Below the pieces are notes generated by a model. It had not been told where the DNA came from. It saw only the letters and a program-made list of their open reading frames with translations, and did not search any database. Made by a program: the position numbers and the translations under genes. 64,000 bases of DNA from Methylophilus sp. 13 (lineage in GTDB: Bacteria; Pseudomonadota; Gammaproteobacteria; Burkholderiales; Methylophilaceae), in assembly GCF_015354335.1 (NCBI RefSeq), contig NZ_JADKYR010000003.1:248001-312000 (forward strand), read 5' to 3'. This document shows, one piece after another, positions 45,610-56,881 of the stretch. Each line of letters starts with the position of its first letter. The first letter of the stretch is position 1.

Positions 45610-46005
45610 TTAGGCCACGATGCACAGAACTTCGCCACCAATACCGGCAGCTTGTGCTTTACGATCGGTCATCACGCCTTTGGATGTTGAAACAATCGTC
45701 ACACCCAAACCGTTCATTACTTTAGGCAGATTTTCGCTACCTTTATAAACACGCAAACCTGGCTTGGATACGCGCTCGATCTTCTCAATCACTGGACGAC
45801 CTGCGTAATATTTCAGGCTAATGTTCAAAACTGGCTTACCATCATTGTTTTGAACGTTGAAATCGTCGATATAACCTTCATCTTTCAACACATTTGCAAT
45901 TGCACCCTTCAACTTGGAAGCAGGCATTGAAACGGTTGTTTTATTCGTACGTTGCGCGTTACGAATACGGGTCAACATATCGGCAATCGGATCACTCATA
46001 CTCAT
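45610..46005 (-). CDS. rpsH: 30S ribosomal protein S8
   Basis: 131 residues, [18 protein letters not shown] start matching E. coli S8, and [20 protein letters not shown] near the end. Primary 16S-binding protein; in E. coli it represses translation of the spc operon by binding near rplE. Whether that target exists here was not resolved. Confidence 0.99.
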   Translation of the reverse strand: MSMSDPIADMLTRIRNAQRTNKTTVSMPASKLKGAIANVLKDEGYIDDFNVQNNDGKPVLNISLKYYAGRPVIEKIERVSKPGLRVYKGSENLPKVMNGLGVTIVSTSKGVMTDRKAQAAGIGGEVLCIVA

Positions 46006-46019
46006 GTTCTATTCCTCCG

Positions 46020-46325
46020 TTACCAGCTGGCCTTGGTGACACCTGGTACGTGACCAGCCATCATCAATTTACGCAACTCGTTACGTGCGATACCAAATTT
46101 ACTAAACACACCACGTGGACGACCAGTCAAAGCACAACGATTACGTGTGCGAACAGGACTGGAATTACGTGGCAAACTTTGCAATTTCAAACGTGCAGCC
46201 ATGCGATCTTCAACACTGGCAGACTGGTCATTCACAGTAGCAACCAATTCAGCTCGTTTAGCTGCAAATTTTTTAACGGTTTCGCGACGCTTTTGCTCGC
46301 GCTCTGTCATACATACTTTTGCCAT
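46020..46325 (-). CDS. rpsN: 30S ribosomal protein S14
   Basis: 101 residues, the long cysteine-poor form that does not bind zinc (zinc forms are about 61 residues with two CxxC). [20 protein letters not shown] is diagnostic. Lies 3 bp after rplE. Confidence 0.99.
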   Translation of the reverse strand: MAKVCMTEREQKRRETVKKFAAKRAELVATVNDQSASVEDRMAARLKLQSLPRNSSPVRTRNRCALTGRPRGVFSKFGIARNELRKLMMAGHVPGVTKASW

Positions 46326-46328
46326 GAC

Positions 46329-46868
46329 TTAACCTCTGAAAGGGAAACTAAACGCAGCCAAAAGAGCTTTCGCTTCTTCGTCTGTTTTTGCTGTTGTGGT
46401 AATTGTGATATTCATCCCGCGCAGCGCATCGATCTTGTCGTACTCGATTTCCGGGAAAATGATCTGCTCTTTTACACCCATGTTGTAGTTACCACGGCCA
46501 TCAAATGATTTGCCGGAAATACCACGGAAGTCACGGATACGTGGAATAGCCACAGTGATCAGGCGATCCAGAAACTCATACATACGCTCACGACGCAGAG
46601 TTACTTTACAACCAACAGGATAGTCATCACGGATTTTAAATGCAGCCACAGACTTTTTAGCCTTGGTTACAATAGGTTTCTGACCGGCAATTTTCTGCAT
46701 ATCAGACACCGCATTTTCCATGACCTTCTTGTCAGCAACGGCTTCGCCCACACCCATGTTCAGGGTAATTTTTTCGATACGAGGCACCTGCATTGGAGAG
46801 GTATAACCAAATTGTTCTGTCAATTTGGCCACTACTGTATCGTTATAATACTGTTTTAAACGTGCCAT
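46329..46868 (-). CDS. rplE: 50S ribosomal protein L5
   Basis: 179 residues. Binds 5S rRNA and contacts the P-site t[23 protein letters not shown], then [19 protein letters not shown]. Third gene of the spc operon after rplX, 8 bp away. Confidence 0.99.
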   Translation of the reverse strand: MARLKQYYNDTVVAKLTEQFGYTSPMQVPRIEKITLNMGVGEAVADKKVMENAVSDMQKIAGQKPIVTKAKKSVAAFKIRDDYPVGCKVTLRRERMYEFLDRLITVAIPRIRDFRGISGKSFDGRGNYNMGVKEQIIFPEIEYDKIDALRGMNITITTTAKTDEEAKALLAAFSFPFRG

Positions 46869-46876
46869 ATTTATTC

Positions 46877-47194
46877 CTATGCGTCGATAGACTCGCCGCT
46901 AGATTTGAATACACGAATCTTGCGACCATCTTCCAGTACCTTAAAACCAACACGATCAGCTTTTTGTGTTGCAGCGTTGTAAATCGCCACATTGGAGCCG
47001 TCAACCGGCATTTCCTTGCTGATGATGCCACCAGTGATACCACGCATGGGGTTAGGACGAGTGTGTTTTTTCACTACATTCAAACCTTCAACCACTACAT
47101 GGCCGCTTGGCAAGACGCTCAAAACAGTGCCTGTTTTGCCTGCATCTTTACCTGTATTCAGAATGACCTGGTCACCTTTGCGAATTTTGCTCAT
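46877..47194 (-). CDS. rplX: 50S ribosomal protein L24
   Basis: 105 residues with a KOW motif in [20 protein letters not shown] and [13 protein letters not shown]. One of the assembly-initiator proteins of the large subunit. 17 bp after rplN. Confidence 0.99.
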   Translation of the reverse strand: MSKIRKGDQVILNTGKDAGKTGTVLSVLPSGHVVVEGLNVVKKHTRPNPMRGITGGIISKEMPVDGSNVAIYNAATQKADRVGFKVLEDGRKIRVFKSSGESIDA

Positions 47195-47211
47195 TTGATT
47201 GTCTCCAAGCC

Positions 47212-47580
47212 TTACAACACTTCAGGCGCCAGTGAAACAATCTTCATGAAGCGCTCACTACGCAATTCACGTGTCACAGGGCCAAAAATACGTGTACCAA
47301 TCGGCTCCAGCTTGTTGTTCAACAACACTGCAGCATTGGCATCAAATTTAACTAACGAACCATCTGGACGGCGAACACCTTTAGCAGTGCGCACAACCAC
47401 AGCGTTGTAGATTTCACCTTTCTTGACGCGACCACGCGGAGCAGCATCTTTCACGCTGACCTTGATGATGTCGCCAATGCTGGCGTAACGACGCTTGGAA
47501 CCACCCAAGACCTTGATACACTGAACGGAACGCGCACCAGTGTTGTCGGCCACTTCCAGCCGAGATTGCATTTGAATCAT
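47212..47580 (-). CDS. rplN: 50S ribosomal protein L14
   Basis: 122 residues from ATG 47580 ([20 protein letters not shown]), chosen because homologues begin here and GGAG lies just upstream; the open frame to 47655 has no homology. First gene of the spc operon, after a 211-bp gap that contains a terminator and a promoter. Confidence 0.99.
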   Translation of the reverse strand: MIQMQSRLEVADNTGARSVQCIKVLGGSKRRYASIGDIIKVSVKDAAPRGRVKKGEIYNAVVVRTAKGVRRPDGSLVKFDANAAVLLNNKLEPIGTRIFGPVTRELRSERFMKIVSLAPEVL

Positions 47581-47731
47581 GAGAAATAATCTCCAACTTA
47601 ATCCGTTATAACCACTACCAGCCGCCCGCTTTTTGAACTTGCGCCCAAAAAACACGTTAAGGCCAATAGACCACGGTCAGTATTGGGGTGCCAGCTACAT
47701 GCCAACTAAGGCGGGCACCGAAAAGTCCAAC

Positions 47732-47761
47732 ATTATACAACCAAAAAAACGCTTATGACAA
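47732..47761 (-). promoter_or_regulatory. Promoter of the spc operon (rplN onward)
   Basis: On the minus strand TTGTCA (complement of 47756-47761) and TATAAT (complement of 47732-47737) are 18 bp apart. The -35 lies inside the terminator hairpin that ends the S10 operon. The resulting leader would be about 145 nt. Confidence 0.75.
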
Positions 47762-47769
47762 GCGTTTTT
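47743..47769 (-). terminator. Terminator after rpsQ (end of S10 operon)
   Basis: Minus-strand AAAAACGCTT, loop GTCAT, AAGCGTTTTTTT: a 9 to 10-bp stem with a T7 tail, 22 bp past the rpsQ stop. Confidence 0.82.
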
Positions 47770-47791
47770 CCGGTTTTATATATTTGAAGCC

Positions 47792-48049
47792 TTATTTAGC
47801 TTCGATTTTGCTTACGATCCAAGTTTTGGTCTTGGAGTATGGGCGGGTTTCTGTGATCGTCACAACATCGCCTTCGTTACATGCATTGTTTTCATCATGT
47901 GCATGGAACTTGTTCGATTTCACAACCACTTTACCAATCAAAGGGTGTTTCACTTTACGCTCGACAAGCACAGTCACGGTTTTATCCATCTTGTTGCTTA
48001 CGACGCGGCCAGTCAAACTGCGTACAACTTTCGCTTTTTCAGTCATCAT
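47792..48049 (-). CDS. rpsQ: 30S ribosomal protein S17
   Basis: 85 residues, OB fold; [20 protein letters not shown] and [20 protein letters not shown] are diagnostic. Its start overlaps the rpmC stop (ATGA at 48046-48049); a second ATG directly follows. Last gene of the S10 operon. Confidence 0.98.
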   Translation of the reverse strand: MMTEKAKVVRSLTGRVVSNKMDKTVTVLVERKVKHPLIGKVVVKSNKFHAHDENNACNEGDVVTITETRPYSKTKTWIVSKIEAK

Positions 48050-48240
48050 GCCTGTTTCGCCTTCTCAGCCAGCACGGTCTTGACGCGAGCAACATCTTTG
48101 CGCACTTTAGCCAGCTGATCCACTTTGTTCAATTGTTGAGTCGCCAATTGCATACGCAATGAAAACTGCGCACGACGCAACTCTACCAACTCGTTATTGA
48201 GCTCATCTGCCGATTTTGCTCTGAATTCTGAAGCTTTCAT
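48046..48240 (-). CDS. rpmC: 50S ribosomal protein L29
   Basis: 64 residues, a two-helix hairpin: [20 protein letters not shown], then [16 protein letters not shown]. It lies at the tunnel exit, where signal recognition particle and trigger factor dock. Overlaps rpsQ by 4 bp. Confidence 0.98.
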   Translation of the reverse strand: MKASEFRAKSADELNNELVELRRAQFSLRMQLATQQLNKVDQLAKVRKDVARVKTVLAEKAKQA

Positions 48241-48251
48241 TTAACTACTCC

Positions 48252-48668
48252 TTAACTGCCAATTTGACGGGTCATGAATGTAGTTTCAATTGGCAACTTA
48301 GCAGCAGCCAATTTGAAAGCTTCGCGAGCCAACTCTTCGCTCACGCCATCCATCTCGTACAACATTTTGCCTGGCTGAATTTGAGCGATGTAGTAATCAA
48401 CACTACCTTTACCATTACCCATACGCACTTCAGCTGGTTTTTTAGAGATTGGTTGGTCAGGAAACACACGGATCCAAACGCGACCACCACGTTTAATGTG
48501 ACGAGTCATCACACGACGGGCAGCTTCAATCTGGCGTGCGGTCAAACGACCACGACCAATCGCTTTTAAACCAAATTCACCAAAGCTTACCTTGTTACCA
48601 GTAGTCGCAATGCCTTTATTACGACCCTTTTGCATCTTGCGGTATTTCTGTCTAGCTGGTTGCAGCAT
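48252..48668 (-). CDS. rplP: 50S ribosomal protein L16
   Basis: 138 residues. [19 protein letters not shown] and [20 protein letters not shown] are diagnostic; needed for the peptidyl-transferase region and A-site tRNA. Overlaps the rpsC end by 17 bp, so it is probably translationally coupled. Confidence 0.99.
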   Translation of the reverse strand: MLQPARQKYRKMQKGRNKGIATTGNKVSFGEFGLKAIGRGRLTARQIEAARRVMTRHIKRGGRVWIRVFPDQPISKKPAEVRMGNGKGSVDYYIAQIQPGKMLYEMDGVSEELAREAFKLAAAKLPIETTFMTRQIGS

Positions 48669-49368
48669 CTTTAGCCCTCGGCTTTCTTACTTTTTTCTCT
48701 GGCTCAGCATCGGCAACCGCAGCATTAGCAGCAGCGTTGTCACCGAAAATCTCGCCTTTGAATACCCAAACTTTAATCCCGATAATACCGTAGGTGGTAG
48801 AAGCTTCTGCCACACCATAGTCGATATCAGCACGCAGTGTATGGAGAGGCACACGACCTTCGCGATACCACTCTGTACGTGCAATTTCGATACCGTTCAA
48901 ACGACCGGAACTCATAATCTTGATGCCTTGTGCACCCAAACGCATTGCATTTTGCATGGCGCGTTTCATGGCACGACGGAACATCACACGCTTTTCCAAT
49001 TGCTGAGCAATCGACTGTGCGATCAATGTTGCATCTAACTCTGGCTTACGCACTTCTTCAATGTTCAGGTGAACAGGCACGCCCATCAACCCTTGCAGAG
49101 TAGAACGTAAAGACTCGATGTCTTCACCTTTTTTACCAATCACAACACCTGGACGGGCACTGTGAATTGTAATTTTTGCGTTTTTAGCCGGACGCTCGAT
49201 AATAATTTTGCTTACAGCAGCGCTTGCCAGTTTCTTGTTCAAGAACTCACGCACTTTGATGTCGCCTTGCAACATCGCAGGGAAGTTCTGGCTGTTAGAG
49301 TACCAACGTGAGGCCCAGTTTTTCTGAACGCTCAAACGGAACCCAATTGGATGAATTTTCTGTCCCAT
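48652..49368 (-). CDS. rpsC: 30S ribosomal protein S3
   Basis: 238 residues from ATG 49368 ([18 protein letters not shown]). The KH domain has [17 protein letters not shown] and forms part of the mRNA entry helicase. The C-terminal tail is Ala/Lys-rich. The upstream in-frame start (49386) lies in the rplV end and is not used. Confidence 0.99.
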   Translation of the reverse strand: MGQKIHPIGFRLSVQKNWASRWYSNSQNFPAMLQGDIKVREFLNKKLASAAVSKIIIERPAKNAKITIHSARPGVVIGKKGEDIESLRSTLQGLMGVPVHLNIEEVRKPELDATLIAQSIAQQLEKRVMFRRAMKRAMQNAMRLGAQGIKIMSSGRLNGIEIARTEWYREGRVPLHTLRADIDYGVAEASTTYGIIGIKVWVFKGEIFGDNAAANAAVADAEPEKKVRKPRAKDAATS

Positions 49369-49369
49369 A

Positions 49370-49708
49370 TTATTCCTTTGAGTCACCGACTGTCACATGA
49401 ATATGACAGGTTGGCTTCGTAATACGACCAGCGCGACCTTTTGCACGTGCACGGATACGCTTCATCACCAAGCCTTTATCGACATAAATTGAAGTCACCT
49501 TCAACGTATCGATATCAGCACCATTGTTATGTTCAGCGTTAGCAATAGCTGACTCAACCACTTTTTTGATGATCTCAGCACCACGCTTGGGCGTGAATGC
49601 CAAGATATTCAGTGCTTGATCAACTTTTTTGCCACGCACAAGGTCAGCCACCAAACGCGCTTTTTGCGGAGAAAGGTGTACGCCTTTTAAAACTGCAGTC
49701 ACTTGCAT
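49370..49708 (-). CDS. rplV: 50S ribosomal protein L22
   Basis: 112 residues; [20 protein letters not shown] and the C-terminal [20 protein letters not shown], whose loop lines the exit tunnel near the macrolide site. No deletion typical of macrolide resistance is evident. 1 bp from rpsC. Confidence 0.99.
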   Translation of the reverse strand: MQVTAVLKGVHLSPQKARLVADLVRGKKVDQALNILAFTPKRGAEIIKKVVESAIANAEHNNGADIDTLKVTSIYVDKGLVMKRIRARAKGRAGRITKPTCHIHVTVGDSKE

Positions 49709-49718
49709 TATCAGCCCC

Positions 49719-49994
49719 TTACTTCTTCGCTTTTTTATCAGCCGCGTGACCCTTGAATGTGCGTGTCAACGCAAATTCACCGAGCTTGTGACCAACCATG
49801 TTTTCAGAAATCAACACAGGCACATGCTGTCTGCCGTTGTGCACTGCGATGGTTAAACCAATGAAATTTGGCAAAACTGTCGAGCGACGTGACCAAGTTT
49901 TGATTGGCTTGCGATCGCGACCCGCAACAGCGGTTTCGACTTTCTTCGCCAAATGTGCATCCACAAATGGACCTTTTTTAATAGAACGTGCCAT
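49719..49994 (-). CDS. rpsS: 30S ribosomal protein S19
   Basis: 91 residues; [20 protein letters not shown], then [20 protein letters not shown]. Head protein next to S13. Between rplB and rplV, the standard S10 order. Confidence 0.99.
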   Translation of the reverse strand: MARSIKKGPFVDAHLAKKVETAVAGRDRKPIKTWSRRSTVLPNFIGLTIAVHNGRQHVPVLISENMVGHKLGEFALTRTFKGHAADKKAKK

Positions 49995-49999
49995 AGCGA

Positions 50000-50833
50000 T
50001 TACCTTACATTTCTCGGACGACGACTTACGCGCATGTTATCGGTACGCTTGTTCTTACGAGTACGATAACCCTTAGTTTTCTGACCCCATGGTGACACAG
50101 GGTTCATACCGGCAGCAGTACGGCCTTCACCACCACCGTGCGGGTGATCAACCGGGTTCATCACCACACCACGTACGGTTGGACGGATACCACGCCAGCG
50201 CATCGCACCAGCTTTACCGATAGACCGCAAAGAATGCTCTTCGTTACCCACTTCACCCAGGGTTGCCTTGCAATCCACGTGCACACGGCGAACTTCACCA
50301 GAGCGCAAACGCAACTGAGCATAAGAACCTTCACGCGCCAACAGCTGCACAGAAGTACCGGCTGAACGGGCGATTTGGGCACCTTTACCTGGCTGAATCT
50401 CGATGCAGTGAATGGTGCTACCAACTGGAATATTGCGCAGTGGCAAAGCATTACCAGCACGGATAGGCGCTTCAGAGCCGCTCAACAGTTGCGCACCGGC
50501 AGCGATGCCACGTGGCGCAATGATGTAACGACGCTCACCATCCGCGTAGCACAACAAAGCAATGTTTGCTGTACGGTTTGGATCGTATTCGATACGTTCA
50601 ACAGTTGCAGGAATACCATCTTTGTTACGGCGGAAGTCGACAATACGGTAATGCTGCTTATGACCACCACCTTGATGACGAGTGGTAATACGGCCATTAT
50701 TGTTACGACCTGCGTTCTTGCTTTGACTTTCCAACAGCGGCGCGTAAGGCTTGCCTTTATGCAAATCTGGTGTAATGACTTTCAATACACCGCGACGACC
50801 GGGGGAAGTTGGTTTGACTTTAACTAATGCCAT
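50000..50833 (-). CDS. rplB: 50S ribosomal protein L2
   Basis: 277 residues. Needed for subunit joining and close to the peptidyl-transferase centre; the conserved His block is [14 protein letters not shown]. Begins [19 protein letters not shown]. 5 bp upstream of rpsS. Confidence 0.99.
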   Translation of the reverse strand: MALVKVKPTSPGRRGVLKVITPDLHKGKPYAPLLESQSKNAGRNNNGRITTRHQGGGHKQHYRIVDFRRNKDGIPATVERIEYDPNRTANIALLCYADGERRYIIAPRGIAAGAQLLSGSEAPIRAGNALPLRNIPVGSTIHCIEIQPGKGAQIARSAGTSVQLLAREGSYAQLRLRSGEVRRVHVDCKATLGEVGNEEHSLRSIGKAGAMRWRGIRPTVRGVVMNPVDHPHGGGEGRTAAGMNPVSPWGQKTKGYRTRKNKRTDNMRVSRRPRNVR

Positions 50834-50844
50834 GTCTTCTCTCC

Positions 50845-51159
50845 TTATTCGCCAGCTGCGAAGTTAATTTCTTGACCTGGCTTCAAGCTCACATAAGCTT
50901 TTTTCCAGTCACTACGTTTACCCATGCGACGACCAGCGCGCTTCACTTTACCTGCGACATTAATCACAGACACAGAAGCTACTTCGACCTTGAACACCAA
51001 TTCAACAGCCGCCTTAATTTCTGGCTTGGTCGCATCAGTACGCACTTTAAAAGCAATTTGCTGATGCTTGTCAGCAATGAATGTTGCTTTTTCAGTAATT
51101 TGTGGAGCCAAAATCACTTGCAACAAACGATCTTGTGTTTTTGTAGCTGCGGTAATCAT
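50845..51159 (-). CDS. rplW: 50S ribosomal protein L23
   Basis: 104 residues; [20 protein letters not shown] start block. Docking site of trigger factor and signal recognition particle at the tunnel exit. Its start overlaps the rplD stop in an ATGA (51156-51159). Confidence 0.98.
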   Translation of the reverse strand: MITAATKTQDRLLQVILAPQITEKATFIADKHQQIAFKVRTDATKPEIKAAVELVFKVEVASVSVINVAGKVKRAGRRMGKRSDWKKAYVSLKPGQEINFAAGE

Positions 51160-51782
51160 GCCAAGATCTCCTCAAGTTTCTTCACAGCACCGGCTGTGAC
51201 CAAAACGTTAGGGAAACGCACCAGACTTACTGGGTCAGCATATTGCGCTTCAACCACCAATACGTTTGGCAGGTTACGGGAAGACAAGTACAAATTCTCA
51301 TCAAAACCATCAGTCAACAGCAAAACACCGCCATCGATGCCCAGAGCATTGATTTTCTGTACGAATTGTTTAGTTTTTGGCGTATCTACAGTGAAACTGT
51401 CTACCACCTTCAAACGGTCCTGACGGACCAGTTCAGACAAAATCGTCTGCATACCAGCACGGTAAGCCTTACGGTTCACCTTGTGGCTATAGTTTTCGTT
51501 AGGGCTGTTTGGGAATGCACGACCACCTCCACGCCAAATCGGGCTGGATGCCATACCGGCACGGGCGTTACCAGTACCTTTTTGTGCATATGGCTTGTGT
51601 GTCGTGTGAGCAACAGTAGCACGTGTTTTTTGAGCACGGGTTGCAGTACGGGCGTTTGCCATGTAGGCAACAACCACTTCATGCACCAATGACTCATTAA
51701 ATTCACGACCGAACGTCACATCAGAGGCATCTACGCCTTTTTTAGCAACCTTGCCGTTTTGATCGATAAGTTTCAATTCCAT
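51156..51782 (-). CDS. rplD: 50S ribosomal protein L4
   Basis: 208 residues. The extended loop [20 protein letters not shown] reaches into the exit tunnel. In E. coli L4 also represses the S10 operon through its leader; no equivalent leader was recognised before rpsJ here. Overlaps rplC by one base (TAATG) and rplW by four. Confidence 0.99.
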   Translation of the reverse strand: MELKLIDQNGKVAKKGVDASDVTFGREFNESLVHEVVVAYMANARTATRAQKTRATVAHTTHKPYAQKGTGNARAGMASSPIWRGGGRAFPNSPNENYSHKVNRKAYRAGMQTILSELVRQDRLKVVDSFTVDTPKTKQFVQKINALGIDGGVLLLTDGFDENLYLSSRNLPNVLVVEAQYADPVSLVRFPNVLVTAGAVKKLEEILA

Positions 51783-52432
51783 TATTTAGCCCCTTTCGCT
51801 TTGATGGCTGGACGTACAACGACATTGCCACCTTTGGAGCCAGGCACGGAACCTTTAATCAACAACAGGTTACGCTCCACATCTACACGGACGATTTCCA
51901 GGTTTTGGGTTGTGACTTTAGCATCACCCAAATGACCAGGCATGCGCTTACCAGGGAATACTCGACCTGGATCCTGCGCCATACCGATAGAACCCGGTAC
52001 ATTGTGCGAACGTGAGTTACCGTGAGATGCACGGTTAGAGGAGAAGTTGTGACGCTTGATCGCACCGGCAAAACCTTTACCGATGGAAGTACCCGTCACA
52101 TCAACCAACTGACCAACGGAGAAAATGTCTACAGTGACATTGCCACCCACTTGGAAGTTAGCCAATACATCTTCAGCCACATTGAATTCTTTAATACCAG
52201 CACCGGCAGCAACGCCAGCCTTGGCATAATGGCCAGTCAACGCTTTGTTGATACGGCTAGCACGACGCTCACCATAAGCAACCTGAAGGCCAGTATAACC
52301 ATCAGTTGCGACTGTCTTTACTTGTGTCACGCGGTTAGGAATCACTTCCAGCACTGTCACAGGAACGCTTGCGCCTTCTTCTGTAAAAATGCGGGTCATG
52401 CCCACCTTGCGACCAATAAGCCCTAAGCTCAT
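51782..52432 (-). CDS. rplC: 50S ribosomal protein L3
   Basis: 216 residues; [20 protein letters not shown] and the [19 protein letters not shown] loop near the peptidyl-transferase centre, with the Gln methylated by PrmB in E. coli. Unlike the usual close spacing to rpsJ, it follows a 137-bp gap with a hairpin and its own promoter. Confidence 0.99.
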   Translation of the reverse strand: MSLGLIGRKVGMTRIFTEEGASVPVTVLEVIPNRVTQVKTVATDGYTGLQVAYGERRASRINKALTGHYAKAGVAAGAGIKEFNVAEDVLANFQVGGNVTVDIFSVGQLVDVTGTSIGKGFAGAIKRHNFSSNRASHGNSRSHNVPGSIGMAQDPGRVFPGKRMPGHLGDAKVTTQNLEIVRVDVERNLLLIKGSVPGSKGGNVVVRPAIKAKGAK

Positions 52433-52494
52433 GATCAGTTCCTTATAATAGTTAAAGTGAACGATTACAATTGACCGTCCACCGAAGAGCGCGG

Positions 52495-52523
52495 ATTATA
52501 CCGAACTATTCTTGATTTGACAA
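52495..52523 (-). promoter_or_regulatory. Promoter upstream of rplC
   Basis: Minus-strand TTGTCA (complement of 52518-52523) and TATAAT (complement of 52495-52500) are 17 bp apart, about 62 bp before the rplC start. The -35 abuts a perfect 12-bp hairpin. Confidence 0.78.
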
Positions 52524-52549
52524 TAACCTTTTCTTTCGAAAAGGTTATT
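52522..52549 (-). other. Perfect hairpin between rpsJ and rplC
   Basis: AATAACCTTTTC (52522-52533) and GAAAAGGTTATT (52538-52549) form a 12-bp stem with a 4-nt loop. There is no T-run after it on the minus strand, so it may be a processing or stability element rather than a terminator. Confidence 0.75.
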
Positions 52550-52569
52550 TCTAATGACAACTTTAAAAA

Positions 52570-52878
52570 TTAAAGCTTGATTTCTACATCTACGCCAGCT
52601 GGCAAATCCAATTTCATCAATGCATCTACAGTCTTGTCTGTAGGATCAACGATATCCATCAAACGCTGATGGGTACGGATTTCAAACTGGTCACGGGAGG
52701 TTTTGTTCACGTGTGGTGAACGCAGAATGTCAAAGCGTTCGATACGTGTTGGCAATGGCACTGGACCTTTTACAACTGCACCAGTACGTTTCGCAGTATC
52801 CACAATTTCCAAAGCAGATTGGTCGATCAAACGATAGTCAAATGCTTTCAGACGGATACGAATTTTTTGAGCTGCCAT
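52570..52878 (-). CDS. rpsJ: 30S ribosomal protein S10 / NusE
   Basis: 102 residues, [20 protein letters not shown] start and [20 protein letters not shown]. As NusE it also joins NusG and NusB in antitermination complexes. It lies 58 bp after tuf, behind an attenuator, and is separated from rplC by a promoter, so its transcription seems to depend on readthrough from the str operon. Confidence 0.99.
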   Translation of the reverse strand: MAAQKIRIRLKAFDYRLIDQSALEIVDTAKRTGAVVKGPVPLPTRIERFDILRSPHVNKTSRDQFEIRTHQRLMDIVDPTDKTVDALMKLDLPAGVDVEIKL

Positions 52879-52898
52879 GTTTTTTCCTTAAAAAGAGC

Positions 52899-52925
52899 AA
52901 AAAGCGGCAGGATACGCCTGCCGCT
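52899..52925 (-). terminator. GC-rich terminator/attenuator between tuf and rpsJ
   Basis: Minus-strand AGCGGCAGG, loop CGTAT, CCTGCCGCT then TTTT (five T counting the last stem base), 11 bp past the tuf stop and 20 bp before the rpsJ start. Confidence 0.85.
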
Positions 52926-52936
52926 CATAAAAAGAA

Positions 52937-54127
52937 TTACTCGATGATTTTGGCAACGACGCCAGCACCAACGGTACGACCACCTTCACGAATCGCGAAG
53001 CGCAGACCATCTTCCATCGCGATAGGCGCGATCAATGTCACAGTGATAGATACGTTATCACCTGGCATCACCATTTCGGTACCTGCTGGCAATTCAACTG
53101 CACCAGTCACGTCAGTGGTACGGAAGTAGAACTGTGGACGGTAGCCGTTGAAGAATGGTGTATGACGACCACCTTCATCTTTACCCAACACGTAGATCTC
53201 AGCGGTGAACTTGGTGTGTGGTTTGATAGAACCGGATTTAGCCAGCACTTGACCACGCTCAACTTCTTCACGTTTAGTACCGCGCAGCAGTACGCCTACG
53301 TTGTCACCTGCTTGACCTTGGTCCAGCAGTTTACGGAACATTTCAACACCAGTACAGGTGGTTTTCAAGGTTGGCTTCAGACCAACGATTTCGATTTCGT
53401 CACCGACTTTAACGATACCACGCTCAACACGGCCGGTTACTACAGTACCACGACCAGAGATAGAGAATACGTCTTCTACTGGCATCAGGAAGGTACCGTC
53501 AATGGCACGCTCTGGGGTTGGGATGTAGCTGTCCAATGCGTCAGCCAATGCGAAGATCGCTGGTTCGCCGATTTCTGATTGGTCGCCTTCAAGGGCCAAT
53601 TTAGCAGAACCTTTGATGATTGGGGTGTCATCACCTGGGAAGTCATACTTGCTCAGCAAGTCACGCACTTCCATTTCAACCAGTTCCAACAACTCAGCGT
53701 CGTCAACCATGTCGGCTTTGTTCAGGAATACAACGATGTATGGTACGCCAACCTGACGGGCCAACAGGATGTGCTCACGTGTTTGTGGCATAGGGCCGTC
53801 AGCAGCGGAACATACCAGGATCGCGCCGTCCATCTGGGCAGCACCGGTAATCATGTTTTTAACATAGTCGGCGTGGCCTGGGCAGTCAACGTGTGCGTAG
53901 TGACGGCTTGCAGTCTCATACTCAACGTGTGCTGTGTTGATGGTAATACCACGTGCTTTTTCTTCTGGTGCCGCGTCAATTTGGTCGTAAGCTTTTGCTT
54001 CGCCACCAAATTTCTTGGTCAACACTGTGGTGATCGCCGCTGTCAATGTTGTCTTACCGTGGTCAACGTGACCAATCGTACCAACGTTCACGTGTGGCTT
54101 GGTACGTTCAAATTTGCCTTTTGCCAT
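52937..54127 (-). CDS. tuf: Elongation factor Tu
   Basis: 396 residues. Delivers aminoacyl-tRNA to the ribosome. GTPase motifs are GHVDHGKTT (G1), DCPGHADY (G3) and NKADMVDD (G4); domain 2 starts with a [12 protein letters not shown] block. It is the str-operon copy; many betaproteobacteria have a second copy outside, which would not be visible here. Confidence 0.99.
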   Translation of the reverse strand: MAKGKFERTKPHVNVGTIGHVDHGKTTLTAAITTVLTKKFGGEAKAYDQIDAAPEEKARGITINTAHVEYETASRHYAHVDCPGHADYVKNMITGAAQMDGAILVCSAADGPMPQTREHILLARQVGVPYIVVFLNKADMVDDAELLELVEMEVRDLLSKYDFPGDDTPIIKGSAKLALEGDQSEIGEPAIFALADALDSYIPTPERAIDGTFLMPVEDVFSISGRGTVVTGRVERGIVKVGDEIEIVGLKPTLKTTCTGVEMFRKLLDQGQAGDNVGVLLRGTKREEVERGQVLAKSGSIKPHTKFTAEIYVLGKDEGGRHTPFFNGYRPQFYFRTTDVTGAVELPAGTEMVMPGDNVSITVTLIAPIAMEDGLRFAIREGGRTVGAGVVAKIIE

Positions 54128-54163
54128 GATGTTTTTCCTTTAATTCAATACTTTAAAAATCAA

Positions 54164-56257
54164 TTATTTTTTGTTGATGATTGCATCAGCAACGTTTTTC
54201 GGCGCATCTGCGTAGTGTTTGAATTCCATGCTGTAGGTTGCACGACCTTGTGACAAGGAACGCACGACAGTGGAGTAACCAAACATCTCTGACAGCGGCA
54301 CTTCAGCTTTAATCGCTTTACCGCCACCAGGCATATCATCCATGCCCTGAATGATGCCACGACGAGATGACAAGTCACCCATCACATCACCCATGTACTC
54401 TTCAGGCGTCTCAACTTCAACCGCCATCATTGGCTCCAGCAAGACTGGATCTGCTTTACGCATACCATCTTTGAAACCGATAGAAGCAGCCATCTTGAAC
54501 GCGTTTTCGTTCGAGTCAACGTCATGGTAGGAACCATCAAACAAGGTCACTTTTACGTCGACCACTGGGAAGCCTGCCAGAACACCTGCTGGAATCGTTT
54601 CACGCAACCCTTTGTCCACTGCAGGGATAAATTCACGTGGCACAGTACCGCCTTTAATGGCATCCACAAACTCGTAACCTTTACCAGCCTCATTTGGCTC
54701 CATTTTGAGCCATACGTGACCGTACTGACCTTTACCACCGGACTGTTTAACGAATTTACCTTCAACCTCAACCGCTTTACGGATCGCTTCACGGTAAGCC
54801 ACTTGTGGCGCACCTACGTTGGCTTCAACATTGAATTCACGCTTCATACGGTCAACCAGAATTTCCAGGTGCAATTCGCCCATACCGGAAATAATGGTCT
54901 GGCCAGATTCTTCGTCAGAACGCACGCGGAAAGAAGGGTCTTCTTGTGCCAAACGGCCCAATGCCAAGCCCATTTTTTCCTGATCGCTCTTGGTTTTTGG
55001 CTCAACAGCCACGTGAATCACTGGCTCAGGGAATACCATGCGCTCAAGGATGATAGGCTTGTCTGGAGAGCACAGAGATTCACCAGTGGTCACTTCTTTC
55101 AAACCGATACAGGCTGCAATGTCGCCGGCCAACACTTCATCCACTTCTTCACGGTTATTCGCGTGCATCTGAACGATACGACCGATACGCTCTTTTTTAC
55201 CCTTCACAGAGTTGAGCACGGTATCACCCTTGTTCAACACACCAGAGTAAACACGGATAAAGGTCAACTGACCGACAAACGGGTCTGTCATCAATTTAAA
55301 TGCCAGTGCAGAGAACCCCTCTTTGTCATCAGCTTTACGGCTGGCTGGTTTGCCATCATCGTCTTCACCGGTCACATCAGGAATATCTACTGGAGATGGC
55401 AGGAACTGAATCACCGCATCCAGCATACGTTGCACGCCTTTGTTTTTAAAGGCAGAACCGCACAGCATCGGCTGAATTTCACCCGCAATGGTACGCGTAC
55501 GCAGACCAAACACGATGTCCTTCTCTTCCAGATCACCGTTTTCCAGGTATTTGTTCATCAAATCTTCACTGGCTTCTGCCGCAGATTCAACCATCTGCTC
55601 GCGCCATTTTTTAGCAGTCTCAACCAGATCAGCCGGAATCTCACCGTAAGTAAATTTCATGCCTTGAGAAGCCTCATCCCAGATGATGGCTTTCATTTTC
55701 ATGAGATCAACGACGCCAGTGAAAGTATCTTCACGGCCAATTGGGATCACCACAGGCACTGGGCTTGCGCGCAGACGCGTTTTCATCTGCTCAACAACTT
55801 TGAAGAAATCGGCACCAGAACGGTCCATTTTGTTCACAAAGGCCAAGCGAGGCACTTTGTATTTGTTGGCCTGACGCCAAACAGTTTCAGATTGTGGTTG
55901 CACACCACCTACCGCACAGTACACCATGCAGGCGCCATCCAGCACACGCATGGAACGCTCAACTTCAATCGTGAAGTCTACGTGCCCAGGGGTATCAATA
56001 ATATTGAATCGATGCTCAGGCAAAGACAGGTCCATGCCTTTCCAGAAACAGGTGGTCGCAGCGGAAGTAATGGTAATCCCACGCTCCTGCTCTTGCTCCA
56101 TCCAGTCCATGGTCGCTGCACCATCGTGCACCTCACCAATTTTATGGTTCACACCAGTGTAGAACAGAATACGTTCTGTCGTGGTTGTTTTACCTGCGTC
56201 AATGTGCGCAGAAATACCAATATTACGGTAGCGTTCAATAGGGGTTTTACGTGCCAC
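54164..56257 (-). CDS. fusA: Elongation factor G
   Basis: 697 residues. GTP-driven translocase, and with RRF a recycling factor. Begins [20 protein letters not shown]; GTPase motifs are [17 protein letters not shown] and [10 protein letters not shown]. All five domains are present in normal length. Third gene of the str operon between rpsG and tuf. Confidence 0.99.
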   Translation of the reverse strand: MARKTPIERYRNIGISAHIDAGKTTTTERILFYTGVNHKIGEVHDGAATMDWMEQEQERGITITSAATTCFWKGMDLSLPEHRFNIIDTPGHVDFTIEVERSMRVLDGACMVYCAVGGVQPQSETVWRQANKYKVPRLAFVNKMDRSGADFFKVVEQMKTRLRASPVPVVIPIGREDTFTGVVDLMKMKAIIWDEASQGMKFTYGEIPADLVETAKKWREQMVESAAEASEDLMNKYLENGDLEEKDIVFGLRTRTIAGEIQPMLCGSAFKNKGVQRMLDAVIQFLPSPVDIPDVTGEDDDGKPASRKADDKEGFSALAFKLMTDPFVGQLTFIRVYSGVLNKGDTVLNSVKGKKERIGRIVQMHANNREEVDEVLAGDIAACIGLKEVTTGESLCSPDKPIILERMVFPEPVIHVAVEPKTKSDQEKMGLALGRLAQEDPSFRVRSDEESGQTIISGMGELHLEILVDRMKREFNVEANVGAPQVAYREAIRKAVEVEGKFVKQSGGKGQYGHVWLKMEPNEAGKGYEFVDAIKGGTVPREFIPAVDKGLRETIPAGVLAGFPVVDVKVTLFDGSYHDVDSNENAFKMAASIGFKDGMRKADPVLLEPMMAVEVETPEEYMGDVMGDLSSRRGIIQGMDDMPGGGKAIKAEVPLSEMFGYSTVVRSLSQGRATYSMEFKHYADAPKNVADAIINKK

Positions 56258-56312
56258 GATGCTTTACCTTTGCTATCAATTCAACTAATTATTAAAGAAC
56301 GAGGTCGTTTAA

Positions 56313-56783
56313 TTAAAAACGGAAGTGTGAGAAAGCCTTGTTGGCTTCTGCCATACGATGAACTTCTTCACGCTTCTTCATTGCGGCGCCGCGGCCTTCT
56401 GAGGCTTCAAGCAACTCAGCAGCCAGACGCAAGCCCATGGACTTTTCGCCACGCTTGCGCGCTGCATCACGCAACCAACGCATTGCCAAGGCGCTACGAC
56501 GGCTAGGACGCACTTCAACAGGCACCTGATAGTTAGCACCACCGACGCGACGGCTTTTCACTTCAACGATAGGGCGCAGATTGTTCAACGCTGTGGTGAA
56601 TAATTCCAGCGGATCTTTGCCACTCTTGCTGGCTACTTGATCAAATGCACCGTAAACAATACGCTCAGCAACAGATTTCTTACCACCTGTCATCAGTACG
56701 TTTACGAATTTGGATACTTCCTGGCTACCAAATTTTGGATCCGGCAAGATATTACGTTTGGGAACTTCTCTACGTCTAGGCAT
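56313..56783 (-). CDS. rpsG: 30S ribosomal protein S7
   Basis: 156 residues. Initiates assembly of the 30S head; [20 protein letters not shown] and the [20 protein letters not shown] block are diagnostic. In E. coli it represses its own mRNA; the 98-bp rpsL-rpsG gap here could hold such a site, but no structure was confirmed. Confidence 0.99.
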   Translation of the reverse strand: MPRRREVPKRNILPDPKFGSQEVSKFVNVLMTGGKKSVAERIVYGAFDQVASKSGKDPLELFTTALNNLRPIVEVKSRRVGGANYQVPVEVRPSRRSALAMRWLRDAARKRGEKSMGLRLAAELLEASEGRGAAMKKREEVHRMAEANKAFSHFRF

Positions 56784-56881
56784 AACTATTCTCTTTCAAT
56801 TAAATTTTGCTAGCTACAACACTGCAAGGCATTTCAGCCGCTATTAAAAATTGGACCAATGTCCGAAACCAACTTAACAAA

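Noticed and set aside
54524-56506. A 660-residue open frame antisense to fusA
   Set aside because: It is a shadow of the highly biased fusA codons. The translation is rich in His, Phe and Thr, shows no domain, and fusA is certain on the other strand.
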